Part shown: positions 27,015-64,000 of the stretch, piece by piece
How positions within the stretch are numbered: position 1 is the stretch's first letter
Layout of the letters: every line of letters starts with the position of its first letter
The notes under the pieces: model-generated
Seen by the model: only the letters and a program-made list of their open reading frames with translations
Databases searched by the model: none
Told to the model about the DNA's origin: nothing
NCBI RefSeq assembly: GCF_964340395.1
Contig: NC_135569.1
Span: 4,384,040 to 4,448,039 of the forward strand
DNA length: 64,000 nt
Origin: Glandiceps talaboti
Lineage: Eukaryota; Hemichordata; Enteropneusta; Spengelidae
Direction of reading: 5' to 3'
Translations under genes and position numbers: made by a program

Positions 27015-27020
27015 AATAAA
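27015..27020 (+). terminator. candidate polyadenylation signal of the TNFR gene
   Basis: AATAAA 330 bp after the receptor stop codon. A second AATAAA lies at 27068-27073 inside a foldback repeat. Either could serve; there is no transcript evidence. Confidence 0.4.
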
Positions 27021-27047
27021 AACGATGTGAAATAATATGTACCAATC

Positions 27048-27175
27048 CCAAGTCGTGTTTGTAACTTAATAAATTGCAAAAAGCTAGAAAGTGTCTAAAA
27101 TGTGTTATTGTACGTACGATAACAAACATTTTACTTTGGCTTTTTACAATGTATGGAATGACGAACAAAACTTGG
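27048..27175. repeat. foldback element, 5b
   Basis: CCAAGTCGTGTTTGTAACTT at the left, inverted at the right as GGAATGACGAACAAAACTTG. Shares arm sequence (AATAAATTGCAAAA) with 54948-55048. It lies in the likely 3' UTR or flank of the TNFR gene. Confidence 0.6.
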
Positions 27176-27367
27176 TATATGTTATATTTTCATAGTTTTT
27201 TTCAAGTAGACAAACACAGTAGAATTGTTTTAAGAATAAAAACTCCAAAATAAGCATCGATTTGTCATCCATATTATCACTTTAAAATAACAACAATCGC
27301 CAGGTTCTAAGCAAGTAATGATAGTATAATAACAGTAAAATATACCAGTTCTGTGTAGCATTGCTTA

Positions 27368-27425
27368 GGCCTAAAAAAATTGTTAGGGTCTGGTTACCCG
27401 ACCCCCACCTACTTTTTCATTGTAC
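27368..27425. mobile_element. TIR family 2 end fragment
   Basis: AGGCCTAAAAAAATTGTTAG then GGTTACCCGACCCCCACCTA, matching the left end of the family only. Confidence 0.5.
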
Positions 27426-28941
27426 GTATTACCTATGTACTACTGGCATATAGGCCAATAGGCGGTAAAATCTAAAAGTGATATAGTAGAACATTAGTTT
27501 TTCTAGGAAGAAAGGTTTGTGCATCAGTTGAAGTACACGGTCCTAGACCTAGATAGAAACCTGTTCTGGTACCCCTTTCACATAGGATCGACTGCATGCA
27601 TCTAGTATCATCGATAATTTATCATCTTCAGATTCATATAACCTTGAGGCGGTCATAAGAGTAACTGACACAAGGACGTGACGTGCATTCAGAATTTATA
27701 ATTGGATATATACGAGTAGTGGAAAATATTACTTTATTTCAACCACTTTTTACGAGAAAATGATGACTTTGAGAGATTGTATGTATTTTGATAAGAAAAC
27801 TGTGAATATTCTGACATAGAGGGCGCCATGACTTGAGCTTTCCTAAGCGAAAAGTCGGTCTTTGATACGAGTTGAAGCAGCTAGCTGTAGGCCTACTGTG
27901 TATAAAATGGATGTTGTCATGCCCGTCAAAGAGGGCGTATAATAACTTGGTGAGTTGTGAATAATCTAGAATTTCATTTTATTATTTAAACTTTATAGCT
28001 ACTGCCAAGATTTAAGGCTTACATAAAGTGGGTTTGCATTATTCGGGGGCTTAAGTAATTCCTTCAGTACCAGACGGCAAATTCAATAATTGTCGTCTTT
28101 CTTTAACTTTTTGTGTCATGTCAACTTTATTTTCGACTGGAATCCTACAATATGTTATGATAACGAATTCTAGTACAAATTCTTAAATGTAAGAGGGCAA
28201 ATTTACAGTGAAAATAGCGGGCATTCATATTGTACACATGTCTAAAAATTGTCGTCTGCCTTTGACTTTTTGTGTCGTCTGACCTTAATTTTAGACTGGA
28301 ATCCAAGAACATACCATGTTATGGATCATTTAACAAATTCTGATCTGTAACTGAACAGGTTTACAGTGAAAATAAGTTATTCATATTTTTTCGATCGCGT
28401 CTGGTACTGGAAGAATTGAAGATAAATGGGGTTTTAAAAGTATAGTATAATTCTGCAATTTATAAACAAGGGATAGATTTTATTCAAAATATCGACATAT
28501 CTGGCACATACACAATATTTCAGTTATTGAAGCATTTAGAATTTATGTTTTATTTAAGCAATCGATGCATATTTTTTGAAAATGATGATGTCACAGTTTT
28601 GGGATTTCACTGGGAGGTAAAATTGACGGTTTGGTTATTTTTTGTTTGTCGACAATGATCTCCAATCTGCAACTTCCTGTAAGTGTCATTGTTGTGATTT
28701 TATGGAATTTAAATGAGAAGTCAAATTTAACTTCAAGATTGGTGTTTTTGCATTCATCAAGTCGACACTGTACAGATGATTTCACATTGATAGACCGATT
28801 AGAAGAACTGCATTTAATGATCATTTAAGATAATGTAAGACCAATGCATTCAATTCTATGCAATAAATGTATATCAATATTTTCTATAAAGTCGTAGATT
28901 GTTGACATATATTTCTCAAGAGTCACGTGATGTTTGAGTCT

Positions 28942-29276
<335 letters not shown>

Positions 29277-29806
29277 TACTATGATTAAAGTTAATTAATC
29301 TCTATGTCCACGTGCATTGTAACCTATCCGGATGACAAAGCTGTACCACTTTAGCTGTATCAACACAACATTATTAACTGTTGATATCAATTACCCTTTA
29401 CGTTTAACTATATATTAGTTTAAGTTCCGTTTAATGTACTGTGATATCCCCTTCACCCGAAGCATATTTCTAACTGTTTTAAGCTATAGCTAAAGCATAA
29501 TGCAAATGTCGTGACCTTCCGATGTAGACATGACCCGCTATGAAAATAACTTTATCTATCATTGAAATTCGAAACGGGAAGGTTTTTTGGTGGAGGACAA
29601 ATTGCGATTATTGGTGTATAAAATTACCCCCTTTCTGCGCTATCAATTTCTCTGATTTTCACAAAACTCCAGGGGTCAATTATAATAATATACAAACTAA
29701 AGAGCCTAGTTTGACATTTGTCAACGGATGTGAACACAGCATGGATTTTTTTTTTTTCGGAAGTAGCAAATCGGACTTTCTTTCAATGTTCTTTTTGATG
29801 GCTGGA

Positions 29807-29882
29807 AGCGTTTGTTTGTTTGTTTGTGTGTCTGTCTGTCTGTTTGTCTGTCTGTTTGTTTGTTTGTTTGTTTGTTTGTTTG
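29807..29882. repeat. GTTT/CTGT microsatellite
   Basis: Mixed (GTTT)n and (CTGT)n. Confidence 0.93.
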
Positions 29883-30418
29883 TAATATACTTGTTTTTGT
29901 CCTCTTTGACACTCATGCAATACTGATAATTTTTTATTCCTCTCCTGTAATAATAACGATATTATTTATTTTTATTTTCTATGGAAATTAGAAACAAAAT
30001 CATTAACACAGAGTAAAAACATTTTCAAGGTAAGCCAATGACAAATGACGTAACATCAAATGATTCTCCGCATTGACTCCTTGCCCCACAAGCTTCATTT
30101 ATTTGTAATGAAATGCATGTAAATCTCTCCCATAATGATTTTTTGTTACCCTTTGTGACAATTTCCCCTCGGTCATAATTGACGAGAACTTAAAAGTAAG
30201 ATCCACTGAATACCATTTATTCGAAATAATTTCACTATTAAATCTTTAAGTGCTTCATATTAATGCAGGAAAAATGATATTCTGATAGAATGAAAAGTGG
30301 AGCCAGAAAAGAAAAAGTGATATATCCGCCTTCCTCCCTTCCAACCCAGTATGCATGGCGAATAATAAAAGACTGACACTTCTCCACCCTTGCTTCGGAC
30401 CTACCGAATAACACTTCT

Positions 30419-30835
30419 GTTTCAAGTTAAGTAGCTTCTATGGTAAATTACCACAGAAGCTACTTAAGTTGAAACTGAATGTCGTCTGACTCGACAAAAA
30501 ATTTGCACTATAATAGCCCCTTTTTACTGTCTGGCTACTTTTTATCGTCTGCTGCAACTAAAATCTAACACTGCTACATTCCGTGATCAAATACTCTAGC
30601 GCTACAAAATCTTACCAATATTGCGTCGACATTTTCATTTTGTGACCTATCATTTGGTGATCCACGTCCTGAAAAGGATATAAAATGTAACATTTTTTGC
30701 TGACCCAGAAAATGTAACGATCTTAGTAAGATTTTTGTCGAACCTGACGATAAAATGTAGCAATGGGTTAGTAAGATTTTTTGTTGAGCCAGACGATTAA
30801 TTGAAGCAATGTCAGTAGGATTTATAGCAAGACAG
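30419..30835. repeat. 42-bp-family monomers in both orientations, with palindromic border
   Basis: 30419-30475 is a near-perfect palindrome made of two opposed edge sequences. 30480-30630 carries monomers in reverse orientation and 30690-30835 in forward orientation. Confidence 0.65.
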
Positions 30836-31543
30836 ACTTTACAATTCAGCCGCGCCGGGTTTATACTGACTTCAATTCAAAATGTTTACCAGAGCTATCA
30901 TTATGTTTAGCTCGAGGCATTATCTCTATCTTGTCAGTGTCATGCCCAATTTCGCAAATTTGTCCCCACTTTTCCTTCGTATTTGGTTAATTATAAACAA
31001 AGGGAAATAACACCAGAGGGTCTGTGAATCAATTTCCATGGTAACCATGCATTTCTAAGTCCTAACAATCGCTTCTGCCTAGATGGCAGATAACGTTAAT
31101 GCAAACACGTTTATTATTCTCCTTGCGTCCACTTTTCTTCCAAATAACAAAAATAGTCTTCCTTCGTACGTGAAAGAAGCTTGTTTGCATAATGATTAGT
31201 CCAATATTTTAATACAATTTTAACCCTGCACCAAATATGGTATTACTTGCCGTGTTATATTCATCACTGTCCTTAGTTTCAGCTACTAGCTATTTCAATG
31301 ACAAGCCGGCATGGTGCCTCCCCCCCCCCACTCCTCCTTCCAGGCATTTCCCCCACATCCTTTCAGACGGAACCCTCACCTGAACATAGCCCCTCCCCTT
31401 AACCCGACAGAGAAACGGAATCTGACCCTATACTAGTCAATTAAATAGACACATTAAAACTACTGGACCATTAATATTGTATGTAGTCTTACTTGTACCG
31501 GTGATGTAACAAGAATTCACAGAGAATTTAAAGTGTGAACAGC

Positions 31544-31785
31544 TGATGTATGCATGTATGTATATATGTATGTATGTATGTGTGTGTGTATGTATGTATG
31601 TATGTATGTATGTATGTATGTATGTATGTATGTATGTATGTATGCATGTATGTATGTGTGTGTGTATGTATGTATGTATGTATGTATGTATGTATGGATG
31701 GATGGATGGATGTATGTGTGTATGGATGTATGGATGGATGGATAGATGGATGGATGGATGGATGAATGGATGGATAGATGTGGAT
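31544..31785. repeat. TATG then GGAT microsatellite
   Basis: (TATG)n changing to (GGAT)n at 31694. Confidence 0.96.
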
Positions 31786-32615
31786 GGACATGTACAGAGA
31801 ACTGCATTCATGGTCAAGGTCATTGGTTACTGTCCTGGGGTTAGTTTGTAAGAATTTGGAGAAGAAAATCTTTTGGAGGCAATGAAGGTGAATATTTGTG
31901 ATTCTTCGCATGTGAACCTATTGGAGACATTCTTGCAGCGGTGATGGGGCATAATAACTCACAAAGTAATAGGGTTATCGGTCATGAGAACTAGTTACTG
32001 ATACGTATATCACTCAGCGTGCCATTGTGAAATATTCCACTTAGAGGGCACGGAAGCCTAGTCTGCTGTGTTATTTCGCTGTCGACACACTCAATGTGTG
32101 GAATTGTTGAAACATGACGAACTTGTGACAAAGCACAGACAAGAAAGAAATGTCTTCGTCTGTGGACAACACGACAAAAAGACAAGCGACAAAGTTACAT
32201 ATTTTTTGCTACTTCAAAACTTTTTACTATTCTATGTCATATTTGCTTTCAATCACAGTTTCAAGTCAACATAACACTGAAAGCGGCGGTTTAAGCACAG
32301 TGCCAACAGCTGAGTTTTCACTAACACACGCAAAGACACGTAAACCTAAACACGAACTCATACTAACCAAATCGTCGTGCAAAAATACACAGGAAAGTCA
32401 CAGAGACAAATATAAAGCAATCCATATCTTGCTAGCAAGACTATAAGTATTAACCACAATCATAGTATAGGAGAAAATAATGAGAAGTACGAATACTACA
32501 CATTGCGGCGAAATATATTGATGGGAGAACTCGACGAGATTATTGTACATGCCCCTCTATAGATAACTTCCCTGAAATTCATTCTCAAATATTAAAAACC
32601 ATACATTAACCCAAG

Positions 32616-32616
<1 letters not shown>

Positions 32617-32674
<58 letters not shown>

Positions 32675-32711
32675 ACACACACACACGCACACACACGCAC
32701 ACACACGCACG

Positions 32712-32748
<37 letters not shown>
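32617..32748. repeat. CA microsatellite with CG variants
   Basis: (CA)n with scattered CGCA. Confidence 0.96.
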
Positions 32749-32750
<2 letters not shown>

Positions 32751-32974
32751 TGAAGTTCAATCGATGCGTTAATTTAAGGAAATTTGGTGAAATTATAATA
32801 CCACCATATAGTACCATATTGCTACACTGTCACTACAAATGGGAAATAACATTTTGCATGTAAACATAAGAAGTGCAATATATTGTCTCCTTCGTAATAT
32901 TTTCATTTCATTTTTCCTGACACTACTGACCTTCTTTCTTATCACACCCCGTATTTTCAAGACTTTTTGATAAA

Positions 32975-33198
32975 TACAATAGAAGCCAGTTAAACTGAAA
33001 GAGACCGTCGTCTTTGACAAAAATCTCATATTTGTTAAATTTTAATCCTTACGGGTACAGATATATTGTAGCTCACACAGAGAAAAAGATGTAATTTTGG
33101 TTTAAAGAACTATTGTCCAGACGATGAAATCAATCAATCTCAGTAAGACTTTTGACAAGCGAGACGGTACTGTTTCTGATTAACTGGGTTCTATTGTA
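32975..33198. mobile_element. TIR-bounded non-autonomous element with internal 42-bp-type monomers
   Basis: The ends are inverted copies: the left begins TACAATAGAAGCCAGTTAAA and the right, read on the other strand, begins TACAATAGAACCCAGTTAAT. Inside are GTCGTC...GACAAAAATCT on one side and CCAGACGATGAAAT...AGTAAGACTTTTGAC on the other, the same monomer seen in the arrays at 3063 and 51405, in opposite orientations. No coding capacity. Similar edges occur at 30419-30475, 33593 and 51787-51813. Confidence 0.5.
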
Positions 33199-33589
33199 GC
33201 AGTAGAGTATGGTATAAGCATTCTAGGTCAATACACTTTTTATTCTGGAAGTTATCGTTCCTGTGTCATGACCCTAGCTTTTCGACCTTGCTGGTTGCCC
33301 TCATGACATTGGACCACGAAGTAATCTAAGCCGGACATTTCCATAAATATTCTGTTTCCAGCCCAACTCCAATTAACAGTGGGGGACGCATAGAATATTT
33401 CAAACTTCAGAACAATTATTTTAAACTTTAGCTAGTGGTATCTCTGACTGGCACGTGTCTAACGAATGTTTGTATTAGTGTAATTTCATATACTAGCATG
33501 TGACATTCTCACAGGTCAAACCCCCGTTGACTTCGATTCGAGTCATATATTCGTGGGGGTATTTCTTACTATAATTCTCAAAGTTCTGT

Positions 33590-33970
33590 GTTCATATACA
33601 ATGGAAGACAATTCAGTTTAAACAAACAGTCGTCTAGGGCGACAAAATTCTTACTAACATTGCTACATTTTACGCTCGACAAATATATTCCTAACATATC
33701 ATCGTCTGGCTGGCTGGCTGAACAAAGCAAACATTGCTACATTTTATCATATGACACAAGTAATTACTACATTTTAGTTTATTTCTTTGCATGGAAAAAA
33801 CATATGCTTTGTTAAGATAATGGTATCTCACCCAAAGAAAATGTAGCAATATTAATATTGGCGAAAAAAATTGTCACTATAGACAACGAAAAGAAACAAT
33901 GTTGATAGGATTTGTATTGAGCCAGAAGCTGTTTGTTAAGCCAGACGTTGATCTGTTCAAAGTTAACCCA
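33590..33970. repeat. fragment of the 42-bp family
   Basis: The left edge ATACAATGGAAGACAATTCA is followed by AGTCGTCTAGGGCGACAAAA and CTTACTAACATTGCTACATT, with further monomers to about 33970. Additional fragments lie at 42590-42645, 43805-43960 and 57720-57890. Confidence 0.55.
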
Positions 33971-35460
33971 TCACGCATTTCAACACATTTTTTTTTGTTT
34001 TCGATATCGATGCCTCCCTCAACTTATACCTAACTACGTCGTGTTACAACCAGCGACATGCAAGCATTGACAAAACGGAACTTGTTACAAACATGGATAT
34101 TAAACAACTGAATGGGATTAATAACACATGGCACTGCATGTTGTACAGACCATATATATAGTCCATGGTAAGAACAGTTTTATGGCCTCTTTGCATAAAA
34201 GCTCACATTCACAAACCAATTCTAAGTTACCTGACATTTCATGTACACATAAAGGTGTCTTAAAACTGTCTTTATTGAAACATAGAATGTAATACACATC
34301 TCCAAACTTCCCACATGCTGTACCAATTATTATTTATCCGCTTCAACATAAGTGTTAACTTTAATACTCGTTGTAACAAGTTCTACTTGTTCATGTTTGT
34401 CTGTCGCTGGTTGTAACTATCATTTATGCATTAGTTTCAATGGTAAATTGAATTCGGCTGTTTTATCAACTTCATAATCACATGATTTATGTTTTTGATC
34501 GCCATTTCCCATGAACCTTACACAGCTAACCCTTTCGGCGCCGCGTGAAAGTATGTGGCGTTATTTAAACATGTATCGGTATTGAATCACAAAGTACTTT
34601 TATCAAGTCTTTCTACTCGCCATCTCTTATGTTAAAAGCATAACAAACCATAAAAGAGGAACGAAGAATGAAAGCAGGCCTCAATTGTACTTAGATGGGG
34701 TACCTTAAATTGACTACACGGTGTTCTTGAGTAAACTCCGCTCATCTATGTTTTGGTTTTTCTCATGTTATATCGGTTAATTGAATCCCTAGATCGCCTG
34801 ACAAGCCCCCCTCCCCTTTCCCCTCTGGAAGTCGTCACCGTCTGCTTCCATTTCATTGGAGGAACGCAAAACTCAACAACGGTTTCACCAAATTTGCATA
34901 ATCGATCACTATATTTTGAGCAGTTTCCGCGTCTTTTACACAACGAGGCAAGCATAGTTGAATGGCTGACTTGTCTTGAACTTCCAGTCACTTTATTTCA
35001 AGTTCAGATTTCTTGTGATCTTATGTCTTTTTCTTTGAACAATCGAATTGTGAGGTTCACATGTTTTCTGATTTCTTACAATCTAATATTGCCACATTCT
35101 GTGATTGTACACAGCGACATTCTTAGAGCAAGTCAATCCATGCTAGTATATGTAACAGTGCTAAAGCTCGTGTATTCAAATTTTTGACGACATATATTGT
35201 CCCATCACTAGTCAACCAATCGACCCCTTTCCTATATATCCAAAAATAAACTTTTTCACCTCTGACTTTCTCGTTCAAGCATAAATAACAACTACTTTTT
35301 GCCCAAGGGGTAAAATGATCGGGGTCGCTTGGACACGTGTAAATTCTATATTGGTGCGGTGTCAAAGTTCAGCATATATAACAAAGCCAAGCTACCGTGA
35401 ACACACGAATGTAAGAACGAGAATAGATATGCATATTGGATTAGACGGGGTCATACACAT

Positions 35461-35463
<3 letters not shown>

Positions 35464-35523
<60 letters not shown>

Positions 35524-35533
35524 CTACAGCAGC

Positions 35534-35571
<38 letters not shown>
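35464..35571. repeat. AC then AAC microsatellite
   Basis: (AC)n to 35522, (AAC)n to 35571. Confidence 0.96.
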
Positions 35572-35572
<1 letters not shown>

Positions 35573-35777
35573 TAATGCTATTTGATAATTTCTAACATAG
35601 TTTGTGTTGACCAAAACATATTCATCAGCTTCTAGTAGATGAAATTAATTTTTGAAGGCTATAACGAACGAACAGTTCAACTCAGGCAATCTTAATGAAG
35701 GTCATTTTGACCTGAAGTTGGTCGACCACTGAGAACAGCTCGAAAGTTTAATGCTGCTAATTATTATGGTGAACTGT

Positions 35778-35934
35778 TTGTTTGCATTTGTTTGTGTTTG
35801 TGTTTGTGTTTGTGTTTGTGTTTGTGTTTGTGTTTGTGTTTGTGTTTGTGTTTGTGTTTGTGTTTGTGTGTGTGTGTGTGTGTTTGTTTGTTTGTTTGTT
35901 TGTTTGTTTGTGTGTTGGTTTGTTTGCTTGTTTG
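35778..35934. repeat. TTTGTG hexanucleotide array
   Basis: (TTTGTG)n, then (TG)n and (TTTG)n. Confidence 0.96.
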
Positions 35935-36639
35935 CGCTATAACCTCTGTTATCCATCCATTGGTTTGCGTTATTACTACTATATTCACATCTTTGTTGAA
36001 TAAATCTACGTTTGGAATGTGTAGTGAGGGTCGTTCGTTAGTCTGTCGGTTGGTTGTCCGTTGGTATGTTCGTCAGCTGGTTTGACCTATACGGTCAAAA
36101 AATCAAATTAAGGTGAACTCATAATTTTGTAAATGTGGCACTGTGCCTTACACTTTAGTATTTGTCTTTTGTTGTCGTTTGATGTTTATCATTCCGAGAT
36201 TATTTCTAAGCCACTGATTTAAGAAAGCATCCCTGTGCCCCCTTTGTGTTGCTGATAATGGTATCGTCCATGTTTGGTTTGGTCTCTCTATCAAGGTAAT
36301 TAATATATATATATATATATATATCATGAGTGAGTCGATGGTAAAGCACCGGGGTCAGTTACTTTTAAAGTCCTGATAAGCAAACTCTTCTATTACCTCC
36401 CTCTCGTGTCGGTATAAAGTGTGCCAAAAGTCAACAACAGAGGCAAGGTATCGCGAGTCCACATGTGATACTACCGTCCGTACATGTCACGTTGAAGAAA
36501 CATCCAACCCGAAGAGCTGGAAAGAAGATATACATGCTATACGCCAATCTATTGGATCACAGGGATTCAGTAGTTTGACTTGTGATTAGGACAAGAAGGA
36601 TGGACTAATCAGAAAGATGAGTCAATGGGGACTGGCCAT

Positions 36640-36923
36640 TCTCTAGAACAGCCCCGTTCAATTTTCTCCTAATCATCATTCAATCGGGTTCACTTCTGTG
36701 TTTGCTTTTGTCATCAAAGATCTGCTGCTCGTATTAGAAGACTCATCCATGCGTAGCTGAAGCGTTGTCGTCTCGTTAGTACTGAAGTGACGACCAAGCG
36801 TGCCGACCGGCGAATACCTGTCCCCGGGCGAAGTACGAACCGTGTGCATTTATACAGCTTTTTCGGTAAATCATCGATCTATATCTATTCATGAGTTTTT
36901 GTTCACCAAACCGTGTTGATAAG
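36640..36923 (+). promoter_or_regulatory. 5' UTR / promoter-proximal region of the M13 gene
   Basis: The sequence before the start codon is noticeably richer in G+C and CpG (36760-36850) than the flanks. It contains an upstream ATG at 36891 in frame with the main one, with T at -3. There is no clear TATA box and no defined start site. The call rests on position and composition only. Confidence 0.3.
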
Positions 36924-62158
<25,235 letters not shown>

Positions 62159-62216
62159 ATCCAACGTAACATCTGACGATGAATTACTCGTTTTACAATA
62201 TCCGCGATATGGCGTC

Positions 62217-62305
62217 TGTAATGACGTCAGTTGATGACGTCACACATTGCGTCAAAATGACACCAATTGATGACATCACAAAATATGTTAGCTGATGACG
62301 TATTG
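62217..62305 (+). repeat. TGATGACGTCA repeats in the M13 3' UTR
   Basis: Four to five units: ATGACGTCAGTTGATGACGT, then CACACATTGCGTCAAAATGA, then CACCAATTGATGACATCAC, and AGCTGATGACGTATT. Two exact TGACGTCA palindromes (CREB/ATF consensus) are present. Function not shown. Confidence 0.65.
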
Positions 62306-62758
62306 AGATTTCATGCATTCCATTTGTCATTGGGCAACTAAGTATTGATAACGTGCACGTGACATAAAGTCCAACTATTAATTAATTTGTGAAACTTTGT
62401 ACTGTCAACTTGATAATTGATTTTCGTACAGAAAAAAGGAGAATTCACATTCATGGGTGTGAAAAATAATGATGTATTCTGGATAGGGAAGGTTAGCTGT
62501 ATGCAAAGAAAGTGTATTTGGAGAGTGAACTCAGAACCTGTGATTTATTACATCTATTTTCTGTCAATGTTTTACGATCATGTTAACATATACCGTGATG
62601 AGAAAATTGTCAGTACGTTGTATACTCCTTAAAATTATGTGATTTGTTTATTCGTTTTGTGTTAAATATTTATTATTTGTCATTTGTTAAGATGTGGTAT
62701 AACAGTTTCACGCACAACATTTTTATACTAAAGAAAAGATGGCATATTTTGATAAGTG

Positions 62759-62764
62759 AATAAA
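62759..62764 (+). terminator. candidate polyadenylation signal of the M13 gene
   Basis: AATAAA about 600 bp after the peptidase stop codon and the clearest hexamer I noticed downstream of it. This would give a 3' UTR of about 620 nt that includes the ACGTCA repeats at 62217-62305. Confidence 0.4.
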
Positions 62765-63734
62765 CTGAGAGATATTTCAATTCCCAAGATCATGAGATTC
62801 GCTAACATGTGCAAATTCTCTAATTTCCGGAATTCCGAATTTAACCGAATGGAAAAAGATTAGAGCAATGACTGGGAAGATTTATGTAAGCATTTGTTTG
62901 ATTTAAAGGTCTGAATACTCACATGGACTATTCATATTTTACCAGGAGATATGTTTGTTAAAATGTGGTGTGCCAAGTTCAACTTCTACTCTATAACTTG
63001 ATGTTTACAGATTCATATACTAGTGTATTACGTGTGTACATTTGATAACTATTACAAAAAATATTTCAAGCATATTTAAATTAATTTTCGTAACCTAGAG
63101 ACTATGTGTACTTTACTATAATCACATTGTTTAAATCACATTTATACGTTTTTACGTTTTTATTGGTATCACGTGACATTTCAAATTTCATGGACATGGT
63201 GTGTGTAATGTTTACTCAAAAGTTAAATCTACTTATAATAACAACTGTTACAATTTTGTAGAGTCTAGAGACATTTAGATATAAAATGTAGATTTACATC
63301 GAACCAGTGTTGAATTCTAAAGCATATTTCGGGATCTTGGGTTGTGCTATTTGGCAGGGTTGGGCCCTTGAAGAAAAGGAATAGAATTATAATCAACAAA
63401 AAGTAATTTACACTATATTGAGGATAACATTGCTTCTATCTATCAGTTCTTAAAATAACTGATGCATTAAGCGAGGTTCCATTAGGGAGAGTCCAATATT
63501 ACATGGGAGGGGTCCGGAGTATGCCCCTGTAGAGTGCTGTATTTTGCTCTTGATCACAATTCCAATGCAAACAAATGCATAAAAGGATAATGAGTACTCC
63601 CCCCCCCCCTCTGGCCAGTCCAAGAGCCTAAACCAGTCTTAGTGTAAGTCATTCTATAGATGTATCAAATCGTTATGATGTGAGTGTTTAGTATGTAATT
63701 ATATCAGTATTTGACCAGAATGCGAAAATATAAC

Positions 63735-64000
63735 TAAGGAGGATTGTATACTACAGTAGTTTGAGTGACATCATCATAACTAAGGAGTATAGTAACAGTA
63801 ACATGGTGTATTCATAACCAGATAGTATTATTCTATTTACAGTGACGTCATCATAACTAGGGAGTATTGCACTATTTACACTGGTGTCACTATAACAAGG
63901 GAGTATTTTACATTTCTAATTACCTTGACGTCATAACTATGGATCATTTTGCTACAGTTACTTCATTATAACGTAGGAGTATTGTACTCATTATAGTGAC
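63735..64000. repeat. tandem array, about 50-60 bp units, runs off the window
   Basis: About five units of GTGACGTCATCATAACTAAG then GAGTATT...TTTACA. One exact TGACGTCA plus near matches. Confidence 0.7.

Larger units (their letters stand above)
62159..64000 (+). other. 3' UTR and downstream flank of the M13 gene
   Basis: No coding exon recognised. An ACGTCA-rich repeat follows the stop codon and a second tandem array runs off the window end. 62300-63700 is plain AT-rich sequence with a C-tract at 63600. Confidence 0.5.

Noticed and set aside
28591-28824. 77-codon frame on the minus strand with a protein-like composition
   Set aside because: No family recognised, no matching copy in the window and no supported splice sites.
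30419-30475. Palindrome considered as a microRNA precursor
   Set aside because: The loop is one base and the arms derive from a repeat edge. No typical pre-miRNA loop or flanks.
34753-35187. 144-codon open frame on the plus strand, with an 81-codon frame opposite
   Set aside because: No recognisable domain, no clear splice sites and no repeat-protein signature. I would not call it a gene without transcript or homology evidence.

Overview
This is animal (metazoan) nuclear DNA. It is AT-rich, has spliced genes with GT/AG introns, a very heavy load of di- and tetranucleotide microsatellites, and many short interspersed repeats. The two recognisable genes belong to families typical of animals: a TNF-receptor-superfamily membrane receptor and an M13 (neprilysin / endothelin-converting-enzyme type) zinc metallopeptidase. 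Intron sizes, microsatellite types and MITE load suggest a non-vertebrate animal (for example a hemichordate, cephalochordate, echinoderm or mollusc). The sequence alone does not settle the phylum.

Layout. Positions 1-13954 hold no recognisable coding exon, only microsatellites, a 42-bp-period minisatellite with 126-bp higher-order structure, foldbacks and MITE copies. The missing first exon(s) of the receptor may lie there. 13955-26684 (+) holds six exons of a single-pass TNF-receptor-like protein: about four cysteine-rich repeats, a stalk, one membrane segment and a tail of roughly 110 residues with no recognisable death domain. 27015-36880 is an intergenic, repeat-rich stretch with no gene I can support. 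36924-62158 (+) holds a complete M13 peptidase in 17 exons, 757 codons from the preferred Met (768 from an upstream in-frame Met). All intron phases match, and the HExxH, ENIAD, NAYY and HSP-x5-R elements are intact. Its first intron is 13.2 kb and full of repeats. 62159-64000 is 3' UTR and flank, with two tandem arrays rich in ACGTCA cores.

The two genes are unrelated families on the same strand about 10 kb apart, and nothing shows that they act together. The rest of the window is mainly repeats. I could define several apparently non-autonomous families from copies inside the window: (1) a TIR element with TA target duplications, three full copies and one end fragment; (2) a second TIR family beginning AGGCCTA; (3) a TIR-bounded family that carries 40-42 bp monomers and occurs both as dispersed copies and as tandem arrays at about nine loci; (4) and (5) two further multi-copy families near or inside the M13 gene; plus several foldbacks. 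I found no complete mobile-element enzyme gene, no rRNA, no convincing tRNA gene and no CRISPR array. No wholly new biological system is evident. The most novel material is the minisatellite-carrying TIR family and a possible soluble-receptor isoform of the TNFR gene.
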